From contig CAKAKS010000032.1 in NCBI GenBank assembly GCA_916700875.1, positions 18,033,629 through 18,097,628 of the forward strand: 64,000 nt of DNA, read 5' to 3'. The stretch is from Sebastes aleutianus (taxonomy: Eukaryota; Chordata; Actinopteri; Perciformes; Sebastidae). A program made the translations under genes and the position numbers. Below the pieces are notes generated by a model. It was not told the DNA's origin and did not search any database. It saw only the letters and a list, made by a program, of their open reading frames with translations. The number at the start of each line of letters is the position of its first letter. Positions within the stretch are counted from its first letter, which is position 1. Shown in pieces: positions 11,383 to 22,495 of the stretch.

Positions 11383-12810
11383 GCATTGAATGGAAGAGTG
11401 CTTCAGAGACAGACAGAGTGAAAGAGACAGAGACATAGAAGAAGAGTGCATGGACCTTTGAGATGTCAAGAAATGTGCCTTTCTGTTTCCTATGCTTAGA
11501 TTGGAACTGCTCCCAGGAAATTCAGTCATCGTGCCATAGCCATGGGAAGAAAATGTGTTGCCAAAAAAATGAAGAGACAGAAGAGGCTGTAGTTAAAATA
11601 CCTCATATTGGATGTTACTGTAGAATGGGCTACTTAAGAACTCTCCTCTCTACAGGAGCTATCTTTCCAGCTCCGTTGTCTTTCAGCCTTGACGACTCTT
11701 ACGAGAGACACTTGGGCAACGGCTGTCTGTTAATGTTGAATTTTATTTTTTAACAATGTGGGCAGGACATCCAGAGAGCTAGCTTCATGTCATCCATCTT
11801 CAGAAACATTATCGATCCCCACTTTGTCATCTCATACTGCGGTGGCTATTTTTAGCCTGCAGCTACTAAAGGACTACAATGCTAAATGAATGGAGGGTGG
11901 GAGGTTGTGTTTCTGCCGGATCAATAGACAATACGAGCATTTACCTACCTGACATGTACAATTATTCCTACATGGTATGTGACTTTGAAAATGCAGCCTT
12001 GGGGTATAAACTACTACATACTAAGAGCTCTATTCACCTTGATTGTGCATGGTTATTAAAATACAACCATAGCAGTTAATTGACTAACTTGAAAGCTTGA
12101 AATGACAGCTGTAATGATGTTTCTTTTTGTTTTAATCAAATGAAAAGTACTGCTTTCTTTCATATATTGTGAAAAACAACATGTGTTTCAGTAATGATTT
12201 CCACCACTGTGGATCAACACTGTCAACACATTTAATCACCTTTTGGCCACGAGATTGTCAGCCATGTTGAAAACACTTTTGTTTGTATATGACATTCACT
12301 TTTATCAAAAAATGTCTTCAGACTGCTTAAATTATTTTTTAATTGACGAATGTGATGCTGTTGACTTTGTGCTCATCAAGCATGTTTCGCATCTGTGTTT
12401 ACTCCTTTTTATATCAGCCAAGAACTTGAGTTGGATTTTCCATTGAACTGTAAAATATGAACGAAACATGTCATGTTTCTTTTTTCGTACTTCTTTTCTG
12501 AAACGTGGTCAATCATCTTCACACGGAAATGTGTTTTCACCATATGAACTTTTTTTTACAAACAGGCACTGACACTACCCGACGCCTTCTTTAAATACAA
12601 TTATTAAATGTATCACTAGCGTGCACTGCATGCATTTCTAAAGGCGAATTACACACACTGGTTGTTGTCCTGTTTATCTGATATCATTAACGTTTTCATG
12701 ACCAGGACCTGTGACAAGTTTGTTGTGTACAGTTTATTTTATGAACAGATCACATTAAATGTAGTGAGTGCCTTTTTCCAGATAATAAACATGAAAAAAT
12801 GTTTTCGCTC
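11383..12810 (+). other. kcnk10: kcnk10 3' UTR (inferred)
   Basis: Runs from the stop codon to a plausible cleavage region after AATAAA at 12,784-12,789. A second hexamer, ATTAAA, lies near 12,751. No repeats are seen in this 1.4-kb stretch, in contrast to the regions either side, consistent with a constrained UTR. Open frames within it are short and unsupported. Confidence 0.5.
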
Positions 12811-13990
12811 TTCTCCGGACTGGTTTCAGCAACAGTTTGATTGACAGATGGTTCATCCAATCACCTGCCATGTATTTTTTGAAAGTGCCTGCCCTTTTCC
12901 AAACAATTTCCAATGACGGCTTCTCAGATGGTTCTGTCTAACAAACCAGCTGGCAGGTCAGGTTAGGGTATATCGGAAGTGTATTGCTTTTCCAAGGGCA
13001 TTGATACAAATTATATATTATATCATAGGCTTTTTTCACAGCAGACAATATGACTTGTCAGACTAGAAAAAGCACAGGTGTTACTAATAACCTTAATGAT
13101 GGCTTCGCTCTATTTAAGTCACCAGTGAGAGACAGTGAGTCAGCATACCAGGACCCTGAAACTGGAGCAGCTAACTGGGATTTAGCCATCATAAATTTTA
13201 TTATTCACACATGTGATTTCGTCAAAATTCAGACTAAAATTTATAGCTCCTCACTGAACTCATGTTGAACTGTGTTTGTAAAAATTGTCCAAGTAGTCTC
13301 AGAGGCTCTAGGCTACACAATACAAAGAAAGAATCATGTAACTTAGCCTACACACACCTAGAACAACAATTCTATTTTGCTGGCAAGGTGGAATAAAAGA
13401 TAGAATTGGAGACACTGTGTATGAGGCCAGAATGCAACCTGCTCTTACAGCCCGTTCGTACAAAAAGGCAGTGTAATGTTGTGCTATTTATACACTTTCC
13501 TGTGAGACAGGGTTGGCTCTATAGGGCACGGGTTACAGACTGTTACTTTTTGTGGTGTTTTGGCCATCATCCGCTCAAAATATTTTGACACACATAAAAT
13601 TGGCAGTTTTGAGATGAATGTGTTTTCAGAGGACTGTTTTTTTTCCATTTTTATTATATATTAATTCTTAGGCCTAAACACAACATCTTCCCTTGTTAAA
13701 CGTGTACATCCTTTAACTGCAAATTTCTAATAGATGAGTTTCTCCTGGTAGGTGGCTGTGAGGAATTATGGTCCATTTAACGCCACTGAATGGTTACATT
13801 TGACCTCTAGCATAATGTAATTGAGTTCTGGTGCCATACCGTCCTGTAATACATTGTAGACAAATGTGAAAATATTTTTTTAGCAATTTCATTATCCAAA
13901 CTGCAGTTATAAAAAATATACTAAATGCTACTATATATGTTATTAATATTGAACTGTTCTATCTATCTTGAGACCAGAAAAGAGAAAACT
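12811..13990. other. Intergenic, nothing recognised
   Basis: No coding, RNA or repeat feature could be supported between the inferred kcnk10 3' end and the first Penelope-related sequence. Confidence 0.6.
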
Positions 13991-13998
13991 TAGATTTG

Positions 13999-14180
13999 TA
14001 CTTGTACTAACCCCAAAAATACCAAGGCACACTGTTTTGCAAAGATTAAAAAGCCAAACAAACAAGTGACAGCTCACAGATAGACCAAGGCTGGTGTCAG
14101 CTGCCAAGCAATTGCAATCAGGGTAGCACAGGATAATTGACACAGGTGCTGGCAAGCAGGTAGGTGTGCACATAATTGGG
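13999..14180 (-). mobile_element. Penelope-like terminal segment, inverted and internally deleted
   Basis: Reverse complement of the segment at about 15,625-15,830. Both share CACCTGTGTCAATTATCC, GGCAGCTGACACCAGCCTTG and the final TTTGCAAAACAGTGTG blocks. This copy lacks about 60 bp that in the other copy holds the hammerhead-like core, joining TCACTTGTT directly to the GGCTTTTTAA side. Confidence 0.65.
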
Positions 14181-14325
14181 TCAATTCTAACAAGGCATCA
14201 GTATCTTTAAGGTTCAAGTCCAGCATAAATAAACAATGACATTGGATATTGACAGACATTCATATACTGTAGATAAATAAATATACATATATATATAAAA
14301 TAAATATACCTATATTAAAATAGAT

Positions 14326-14327
<2 letters not shown>

Positions 14328-14358
<31 letters not shown>
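14328..14358. repeat. (AT)n microsatellite
   Basis: Pure AT array with AT-rich flank from about 14,275. Confidence 0.9.
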
Positions 14359-14361
<3 letters not shown>

Positions 14362-14822
14362 TGAAGATCCAAAATCCAACATGTTCCAAAATGTTTCTCC
14401 CCTCTTAAACATTTTTATGGCCTTTATACCTACCTTTATATTCTCTTTCAGTTTTCTTTTTGTTCTCCCCTCATAGTAATAGCCTCATACATCAGACCGG
14501 CACAAGTCAAGGCAACACCCCCTTTTCGGGGCTAGACAACCAAAAATCCCATAGACTTCAATGCAATTTGACGTGTGTTTGGATTGTAATTGTGACAAGC
14601 ATGTATGCATTCATCTCTTGTTAACAATTGTTTGTTTTATACACATGTCTAATAATGGTTACACTGTTGCCGTCTATTGTTTTCCCCCAAAAGGGGGCGT
14701 GGCCATAAGAGCCTACTCTGGTTGATGTAGTGCCGGTCTGATGTATGGGCTTTGTAGGTGGTATACTACACAAGTTGTAATCCAAAATAACTATAAACAA
14801 TTTTACACTATAAAAGGTTTAA

Positions 14823-15337
14823 TTAAACCTGCACTAGGCAAAAGTTCTTTTGGCATCATTGGACAAAAAATCCATAATAACCTTTCAGCATATTGTAATT
14901 CAAGTGTTCTGAGAGAAAACTAGACTTCTGCACCTCCTCAAGGCTCTATTTTCAGGCTTTAAAAAATTTAGCCTGTGATGGGAGACTCCAGCTGGTGGGC
15001 GGTGGTATTTCCTCAACTGATCTCAACATTGCTGCCAGGTCACAAACTTTCTCATTTTACAGCTAAACAGTATACCACAAGATGATTCTGAAACCATTTG
15101 AGATGAGAAATAGGCATTACAGTAACAGAATATTGATTCATATTTGATCAGCGCTGCCTAGTTTGACCGTGTGATCGGAGTTTGCGAGTGATTGGCAGTC
15201 GGCACCGGAGGACACAGAGGCACATGATGTTTCTCACATTACCTGTCTCATGCACTACTGTCAGGATATAGTGACCGTTTTATAAAACAAACTTTTTTTA
15301 ATCATATTTGCTCCAGTTCTACCCACTGCAGCTTTAA
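14823..15337. mobile_element. TTAA-bounded short element (piggyBac-like)
   Basis: Left end TTAAACCTGCACTAGGCAAA and the reverse complement of the right end, TTAAAGCTGCAGTGGGTAGA, are imperfect inverted repeats, each with TTAA at the border. No transposase frame inside. Its right border abuts the Penelope fragment at 15,338. Confidence 0.6.
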
Positions 15338-15835
15338 CTGGAACACAATGCATGTAGTATACCACCTACAATGCCCATGTGGCTGTTTCTATGTGGGGAG
15401 CATGAAAAGAAAACTGAAAGAGAGAATTCCTGAACATAAATATGCCATTTGCACGGGAAACAGGGCCAAGCATTATAAACAGCCCCCAGACTCAAGAAAG
15501 AAGAAACTGCTTGAACGAAGAGCAGGACTATGTTCCATAGATGTAAATATATTTGTTGTGATAGGATGACTCACCTCCCCCGCTAAAATCCCTTTACTAT
15601 CCCCCGTTATCTCTCTGACTCCTCACTGCACCTGTGTCAATTATCCAGAGCTACTCTGATTGCAAAAGCCCGGCAGCTGACACCAGCCTTGGTCTATCTG
15701 TGAGCTGTCACTTGTTTTTACATGCCCTGAAGAAGACTGTGAGTTGAAACGCGTCGGCGCTGGGCCCATTTATTAAAGGCTTTTTAATTTTTGCAAAACA
15801 GTGTGTCTTGGTATTTATTTTTAGCTATGACTTAT
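15338..15835 (+). mobile_element. Penelope-like retroelement 3' fragment (GIY-YIG end plus terminal repeat)
   Basis: The open frame from 15,348 reads VVYHLQCPCGCFYVGSMKRK followed by LKERIPEH. This has the cysteine pair, YVG and R..EH spacing typical of the GIY-YIG endonuclease domain at the C-terminus of Penelope-like elements. The reverse transcriptase part is missing (5' truncation). The frame loses similarity after about residue 45 and ends at 15,569. The following 3' region carries a hammerhead-like motif and a TTTATTAAAGGC tail. A dead element. Confidence 0.65.
15724..15758 (+). ncRNA. Hammerhead-ribozyme-like core in Penelope terminal repeat
   Basis: In order: GCC (stem I strand), CTGAAGA at 15,727-15,733 fitting CUGANGA, an unpaired A, GACT/GTG/AGTT as stem II and loop, GAAA at 15,746-15,749, CGCG, then TC (expected cleavage after C at 15,755) and GGC (stem I partner). 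ACGCGT around the core is self-complementary, the very short stem III seen in dimer-acting hammerheads of such elements. All core positions are satisfied; activity is untested. Confidence 0.55.
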
Positions 15836-15954
15836 TCATCACAAAGTACAAGTCTAACCTTTCTCTTTTTTGGTATAATCAAAAATATCCTTGGATCCAA
15901 AGAGCACCTGTTTTTTGATACAGGCATTCCTGAAGCCAATTGGTCGCTCTATTA

Positions 15955-15956
<2 letters not shown>

Positions 15957-16004
<48 letters not shown>
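15957..16004. repeat. (TATC)n microsatellite
   Basis: About twelve perfect tetranucleotide units. The source of spurious Leu/Ser/Ile/Tyr reading frames. Confidence 0.95.
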
Positions 16005-16005
<1 letters not shown>

Positions 16006-17200
16006 TTAGTACACACCTCAAATCCTCTCATTTTACTGAATTTATTCAAACAATATATCAACAAAGCATCACTTCTCTGCACACATGAAATATATTTTTA
16101 TTACTTTCCTTTTTTCACTCATCTCATGTATTTGCTTTGATGCCGCAATTGGGTAATTAAATGACAGAATTCATTATTATGTAACCGACTCCTCGCGTGT
16201 TGCAGGATGCTGCAGCCCAAGGTCTCCATCCGTGCACGTCTGTAGCTCGTGGCCACAGTCACGTGTGTCAAAGTGTGTATGGCACCCAGGAAAAAAACAA
16301 AAAACCCGGCCGACAGCACCACAAAAGAAATTAATCAGGGAGACAGGTCAGTAAAGGCAGAGCTATAAATTGCATGTACTGTAATAGAAAGGGTGTGTCT
16401 GTGTGTGTGTGTGTGTGTGTGGAGGTTTTCCCTTCAAGGTGGAAGTGACCTCAACCAGCTCTGCACCCCCCCTCTTTTGTCTGTCTCTCATTATCTTTCT
16501 GTCCTTCTATCTCTGTTCCCACACATGATGAACCATTTAAAATTAATTATAATATATATTTTCTCTATTTGTGTGTTGTTCATTAGTCTTTTTAGTTCTT
16601 AGACAGTCAATCAGAGACATCGATATGGAAGAGGCAGTACAGTACACTAGGTTTTACTACACAGCAGGAAAAACATCAATCTTGTGACAAACATGTCTAT
16701 CAAGCATCGAGCGATGAATCAAAATGCCCCAAAAGTTTTTTTTGTTTTTTTTTGCCACAGAAATTACAGTAATATTCACAACGGAATAATTACATCTAGA
16801 TGAAAATTAGAACTTTTTTGTTTCCAAAAATGATTATCATTTAACGTGCCAATGCAATCCCATACAACACCAGCAGGCAACAGAAAGTCTTTTTTGACCC
16901 TCACACCCTCCCAGTTATAAATAATCTAATTTTGACACATTGTATCACATGATGGCATGTTTCTGATGAATCAAACAAGGAGCTAAAGTGGGTTTGATGT
17001 TACATTTTAGGCCAGTAGTGCAGTAGCATACACTTTCAAAACCTTATGTAGCGCAGTGCCAGAAAGGGAAAGGGAATTTTGATAACACCTTTTAATCAAA
17101 ATTGCTAGAAAAAGTACAAGAATGTGCATTTCATTTCTAAAGATGATTAAATATATATTTCATTTTTTTTTAATATATATATTCATAAACTGTGACGTTA
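16005..17200. other. Intergenic, (GT)n at about 16,396-16,420
   Basis: Contains a GTGTGT array and poly-T/A tracts but no supportable gene or repeat family. Confidence 0.6.
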
Positions 17201-17209
17201 CATTTGCAG

Positions 17210-17735
17210 CCTCAAGTGAGTGGGTGGGTTGATAAGTGGGCAACTCCGGGTCTGAGAAGTGAAGCCAATGTGGAAGTGCCTTAAACATGCATTCTTTCTA
17301 ATAGCCAGCAGGGGGCGACTCCATGAGTTTATGGTCTCAATCGCAAGTTTCTTCTTCAATACAGCATGATGTTTATTTGGTAAATGATGGTCCCATTTAG
17401 AGTCAAATAGACCATAAAGCAGGGTATGCTTTAGGGCGTGGCTACCTTGTGATTGACAGGTTGCTACCACAGCGTTGTCCGGTCTGGGAGTTGTCCACGT
17501 TTTTGTCTTAAAACTTTAACTCTTTCACAGTGCGTTTCCAGTTCATGAAAGTTAACCTTTTTGGTCGCCCGAAAATGTCTTATTCAGAGTTGTACTTAGC
17601 TCCACCCTCTGGTGTCACTTCTGATTGCAAGAAAAACACATGGCGACGGCCAAAATGCCGAACTCAAGGCCACAAACCAATGCGTCATGTCACGGTGACT
17701 ACGTCCACTTCTATATACAGTCTATGGGGTTGACA
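17210..17735 (+). repeat. Dispersed repeat, copy 1 (shared with 49.95 kb)
   Basis: The CATTCTTTCTAATAGCCAGC segment followed by AGGGGGCGACTCC, then CGTGGCTACCTTGTGATTGA and CTTAGCTCCACCCTCT, recurs in the same order and orientation at 49,955-50,515. A fragment ending with the opposite-strand 'CATAGACTGTATATAAA' motif lies near 44,975-45,070. Non-coding. Confidence 0.7.
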
Positions 17736-19441
17736 TATTGTCATTATTGCAGTACTATTATTGGGTCATACGTAGCAAACATTTGAAAAATATACATCTA
17801 CTGCTCTCTAATCTGTCTCTAATTATCTCCTGCTCAAAATCTGCACACATTTTTAATCTTCCTATGCAGCTCTCTGCTTCATCCCTTTATTTCCTTTCGT
17901 TATGTGTCCTTAGTGCAGAATCTTCCATATCAACTGTGTTATTTTACAACCAGTAGGCAGAGAGATGAACTGTTATGGGTGGCTGCTCACATCTGATTGC
18001 ACCCAAAGGCCTCCTTTAAATCGCAATGAAAGGTGAGAAGGAAGAGTTTGACCTTGATGGCTTCTTGTGTTTTATTCCTTACCTCCATATTACCTTACTG
18101 GTGTGAAAGACATCTGTCTCATTGGCATATGCAATTTTAGGTGCAGTTTAGATTAAATTGCAGATTTAATGAGATGATTTAACAATGTATGCAACAGAAA
18201 AAATCTATTTATTTGGCCAGCTATGGCCAAGTATTTTCATCCATCTGGCCTTCTTAAATTATGACACTTTGCTAGAGTGAGAGAAACTGATCTTACAACT
18301 TCTCTGATGCCAAAAAGCATCTCTTATGGCACCATTTTTTTCTGGCATACTGACAGTCAAAGAAACATTAACTGATGTCAACTATCAGAGCTTTACAGCT
18401 CTTACTGAGCCATTAGAGAGCTGTGCAATTTACCCCGAGGGCTGCTGCAGAATCACATCTATCAAGAATTGTTTGAGTATGAATGAGAAAAATGGCTTTT
18501 GTTTCTCGCCCAGAGAGGATGGCCCTGCATGCATGAGCACACATCCTAATCTTACCAAGTCCACAAGTTCTCTTAAATGAAGGCAATCTCTGCAGTGAAG
18601 GCAGCCACAGCTACAACAGAAAAATCACTCTTATTTCTATTTTTACTTTATTTGCGTGATGGAGGGCACAAAACAAATTCACTCCCTGTTGCAAATAGAT
18701 CAAGGAGAGGGATTGTAAGAGTGAATCTGCCCACTTTCACCTCCGTTTAAATGTGTTCAAAATGGCCATGAATCACCCACAAGCAAGGTCTCTGCGGGGG
18801 CTAACTCATCTCCTATGTTTGTGCATCTTTAGTCATGCGTAAAGCTTTCACGTAACGGGCAATTATGCACCCAAAACCACAGCTTTTCTTAGACAGAAAT
18901 CGGCTCCCTCTTGTTAGTGTAACTAGGATCTTAAAGCATTATACACTTTGCCTGACTTTGACCTGCAAAGTGGCATGACTCACCGAGGCTGTGGGTGGAA
19001 TTCACTTTGTGTCTTCTCCAAAATTCAAAATGGAGGATGTTGAGATATTGTTTCTATTTTAGGTAATCCCCGAAATACCAAAAATTGCCTTAAAGACTGA
19101 AAGGAGAAGATAGGATGTTGTATGAAAGATAGGGTCGGTAATGTTGAGAAACTAGTAAGAGTAAGCTAGATTTAAAAAAAAATATCCAATCAAAAAAGCC
19201 AGCCCAGTTCTGCCAACTCTTTTCCAATGAAAGTAGCTAGTACTAGCTCCAAAAGTCCCTAAATCTAGTGAGAAAGTCGACAAGTCGGCAACACTGACAA
19301 TCCATCTGTTTAAGCCTCCCTTCAAAGCCACTCCCCCAAATTATCATAATGAACTTTAACAACGAACATGGCTATTTTAGTAACGACGCTATCGGCCCCA
19401 CCATGATTTTACTCTGTTAATTCAGGTCTGAATGAGAGGAT
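17736..19441. other. Intergenic, nothing recognised
   Basis: No ORF with family character, RNA gene or clear repeat. Confidence 0.6.
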
Positions 19442-20077
19442 AGGGTGTTTTCTTGAGCCAACATTTAGTCCATTTTAATCAAACTCTGGTGCGGTTTGTT
19501 TGGGCAGTTGTGAACGCAGAAATCCTACTCTGGTGCGGACCAAAACAATCGGTCTGAAACCATTTGCGAGAGGTGGTCTTTCCACCAAACCCTCAATCCA
19601 AGTGACCCCTAGTGTAGTCCGATTGCAGTGAGAACATAATCCGACCAATTGCAAGAAGTGAACCAATATGCAGGCTGCCGGGTATTTGTTGAGATGGACA
19701 TAGGTAAACGACAGGTTAACATGAGTGGGAGAGGACTGACTTGGACTTCTGTAATTTTGCTTGACATCTGGGCCGAAGAGAACACACAGAATACGCTAAA
19801 TAAAGTCCACAAAGATAGTGACGATTATAAATTCAAAATAAACTGGAGGAGAAGTTATTTGTGTGCACAGTCGATCACAAAGGGAAAAAACTTTGACAGC
19901 AATATTTTTTAAGTTTAATTTAAGTCCGTGATTCCCTTCATAGAAGTGGCATCTCTTTTAATTTTGTCCACTTTAATTTGTGCACTTTGAAACTGAACCA
20001 GACTAAATAGAAAACGAACCAAAAGTTTCACTCTGATTCGGACAAGCCATACGGACTTTAGCTTGTGAAAAAGCCCT
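19442..20077. mobile_element. TIR-bounded short DNA element
   Basis: The left end AGGGTGTTTTCTTGAGCCAA and the reverse complement of the right end, AGGGCTTTTTCACAAGCTAA, are imperfect inverted repeats. Interior motifs (CTCTGGTGCGG on one side, TCAGAGTGAAAC on the other strand) continue the symmetry. No transposase. Superfamily not determined. Confidence 0.5.
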
Positions 20078-21300
20078 AAGAGAACAAATCCCTGATCCTA
20101 CCATGTGAGATTATTGTGAAAAGCAGAAGTCACAAAAAAGGTTAATCTAAATTTTAGATGAACGCCACAAATTAATTACAGGTAACACATGAGCATCAAA
20201 TGTACATGTTCTGTTACCTGTGTTTTGATCATGGCTCATACCAGCCAAAGGGAACATTTACAGAACTATATTGAAAAAAAGGCAGTTTAAAGATCATTCA
20301 TCTTCCTGTTGGTGAACTGAGTTTGTAAACTGACATTTAACAATTTTAAACAAATCAAACCTCATATGCAGATTTTTTTATACCCACATTAAAGGTTGAC
20401 TGATAAGTGCTTCTTGTAAAAAATCACTGAAAAGAAAAAGTACCAAAGAGGTAGATGAAAAAAATTAGTTAGGCATTCAAGAAGACAACAAAATGCCATT
20501 TTCCTATTTTCAGCTTCAGCTGTCGATCACCAGCTGAATCAGGTTCATCTGATTCATAATAAGTCAAATTGGTTACACCTGATCTGCACCACAGGAGGCT
20601 AGAAAAGCCTGTTTCTTCCAGCATTTCTGGTTTGTCTTTCTTGGTTGCTGCAGCTGTGCCACTGCTTGCAACTTTTTAGCACACAACAACTTAAAAAAAA
20701 AAAATAGCTGTATTACTTGGTCTTTGTAGTTGGTATAAATTATATAAGACAGAGCCAGTTGTAACAATCATTTCAGCAAAATGAAACCCCAAAGAAAGAA
20801 AAAAAGCATTTTGAACCAAGGTTTTTATGTAGAAAATTGAAAACCGAGATAGAATTTAATCTAATACATTAAAATTGAACTCAAACATTACTGCATTATA
20901 ATGCAGAGAGTTGCCACCTTCCTTTAAATGATTACAATTTCCCCACATGGATTTGAGAGGTTGTTACCAGAACAAGGATTCTGTTGTGAGGAAAGTGTGA
21001 AAGCGCTGAGAGCGACAGGGAGGATGATGAAGAGGAAAGGTTGGAGGGAGTGTCAGACAGTCATCTGGATGAGCCCAGCGTGCTTGACATCAAATGCAAC
21101 GGCAGAGAGATGTGAAATCTGCCTGACAACGTGTCTGGCAGCTGAGACACTGAAGTTAAGAGAGGTGCAAGATGATGTCATCTAAACCAATCACGAGAAA
21201 CTGACAAATCAAGTACATGTGACACTGAAGAGGGCTTTAGCTCAGACCAGGAGTTGTGTTTGAACTTAAGACAGATTTGGGATTGAATGGGGTTGACAAC
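20078..21300. other. Intergenic, nothing recognised
   Basis: No feature supported. A short frame at 20,928-21,185 has no recognisable domain. Confidence 0.55.
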
Positions 21301-21309
21301 TACAGCAAA

Positions 21310-22495
21310 ACTGTTTAGTTATTTAAAGCAATTGTTGGGGTGTACTGGTGCCCCATTCATAGATGTATAAAGAGAACTGGATACAGCGTTGTAGGCAGGT
21401 TCCCGTTCAGTCCTATGAGAGTTGCTCAGTGGTGAATGAAGCCAAAATAGCTTGACTGCCGAGTCATAAAGTACCCAGATCACCCGGCGCAGTAGCGTTT
21501 CCTTTAACCCCGCTTCCCAACCCTCGCTCCAGTCTCAGTCTGGGTCTCATTCACATGAACGGAGGAAGGGAAATAACTCTGGATTTGTCTATCGGTGCAT
21601 TTTACAACTCTTAGGACCTAATGATTTAAATAAGATCTATTCAAGTATTCATGCTGGGAAGTTGATTTACCTCCAAAAAATTATCCGCCGAGTTACAGAC
21701 GTCTCTTTCCCAATGTAAGTCTATGGGAAAAAGTCTTTTTGGGCCCGATGGCATCACGTGACGGGCACGGAAGTTGTAATTCCACTGTTTGACTGTTTGT
21801 GTGAAATTTGTGTGAAAGGGGGCTTGGTGAGCATATCCCATCAGAAGGTGAAAGCCTGATTCAACAGTGGAAAATCCTGCAGCAAAAGTTGCTATTCCAG
21901 CATTGGCAACAACTGTCTACACTGCAAAGCAACCCAGAAATGGAAGATGTAGCCAAAAGTATTACCAACCTTTGTGTGTGTGTAGCCTAACTGAAACCGT
22001 GAGCTCATGGCTATGGTTAGCAGAAGGCTCATTTTCTTTCCATCTCTGAAACGTTTTGCCAATATTGTAGCTCGCTAGAGCCTTAAATCACAGTGTGTCA
22101 TCTCAATGGGCTTTACAGGCCAACAAGGTTGCAAAGAAAACAGGACAGTAAATCTCATAGAATTGCCGCTATATAACGGCATTGGGATCACAATCACGAT
22201 CGGGATGATGTTAAATGAATGACTAGTAGGTCCTCGTACAGGTTACTGTATGAAGCATGTGCATATGCCCGTGCTCTTCTGGTGGGAGGGGCTTAGGACA
22301 GAAAGGGGAGAGCTGCAGGATGAGGGCTGTATTTTAAAATTCTGGTGTTTTTCTGGTGGCTTTTCCAGGAAACTGCCTACCCTGGGTTTCAACTTGAATT
22401 ACAATATGTTGAAAGATTATTATGGATTTTTTTGCCCAATGATGCAAAAACACAAAGCAAAAAAACTGCCTACCACAGCTTTAATCAGGTATGTC
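21310..22495. repeat. Repeat-like intergenic block
   Basis: 21,355-21,830 has the mixed GC-rich character of an interspersed repeat. 22,230-22,494 ends with CTGCCTACCACAGCTTTAA, a TTAA-type end resembling that of the element at 14,823-15,337. Borders are uncertain. Confidence 0.35.

Noticed and set aside
10726..11386. Antisense and alternate-frame ORFs over the kcnk10 terminal exon
   Set aside because: GC-rich coding sequence leaves other frames open. The sense frame matches TREK-2 throughout.
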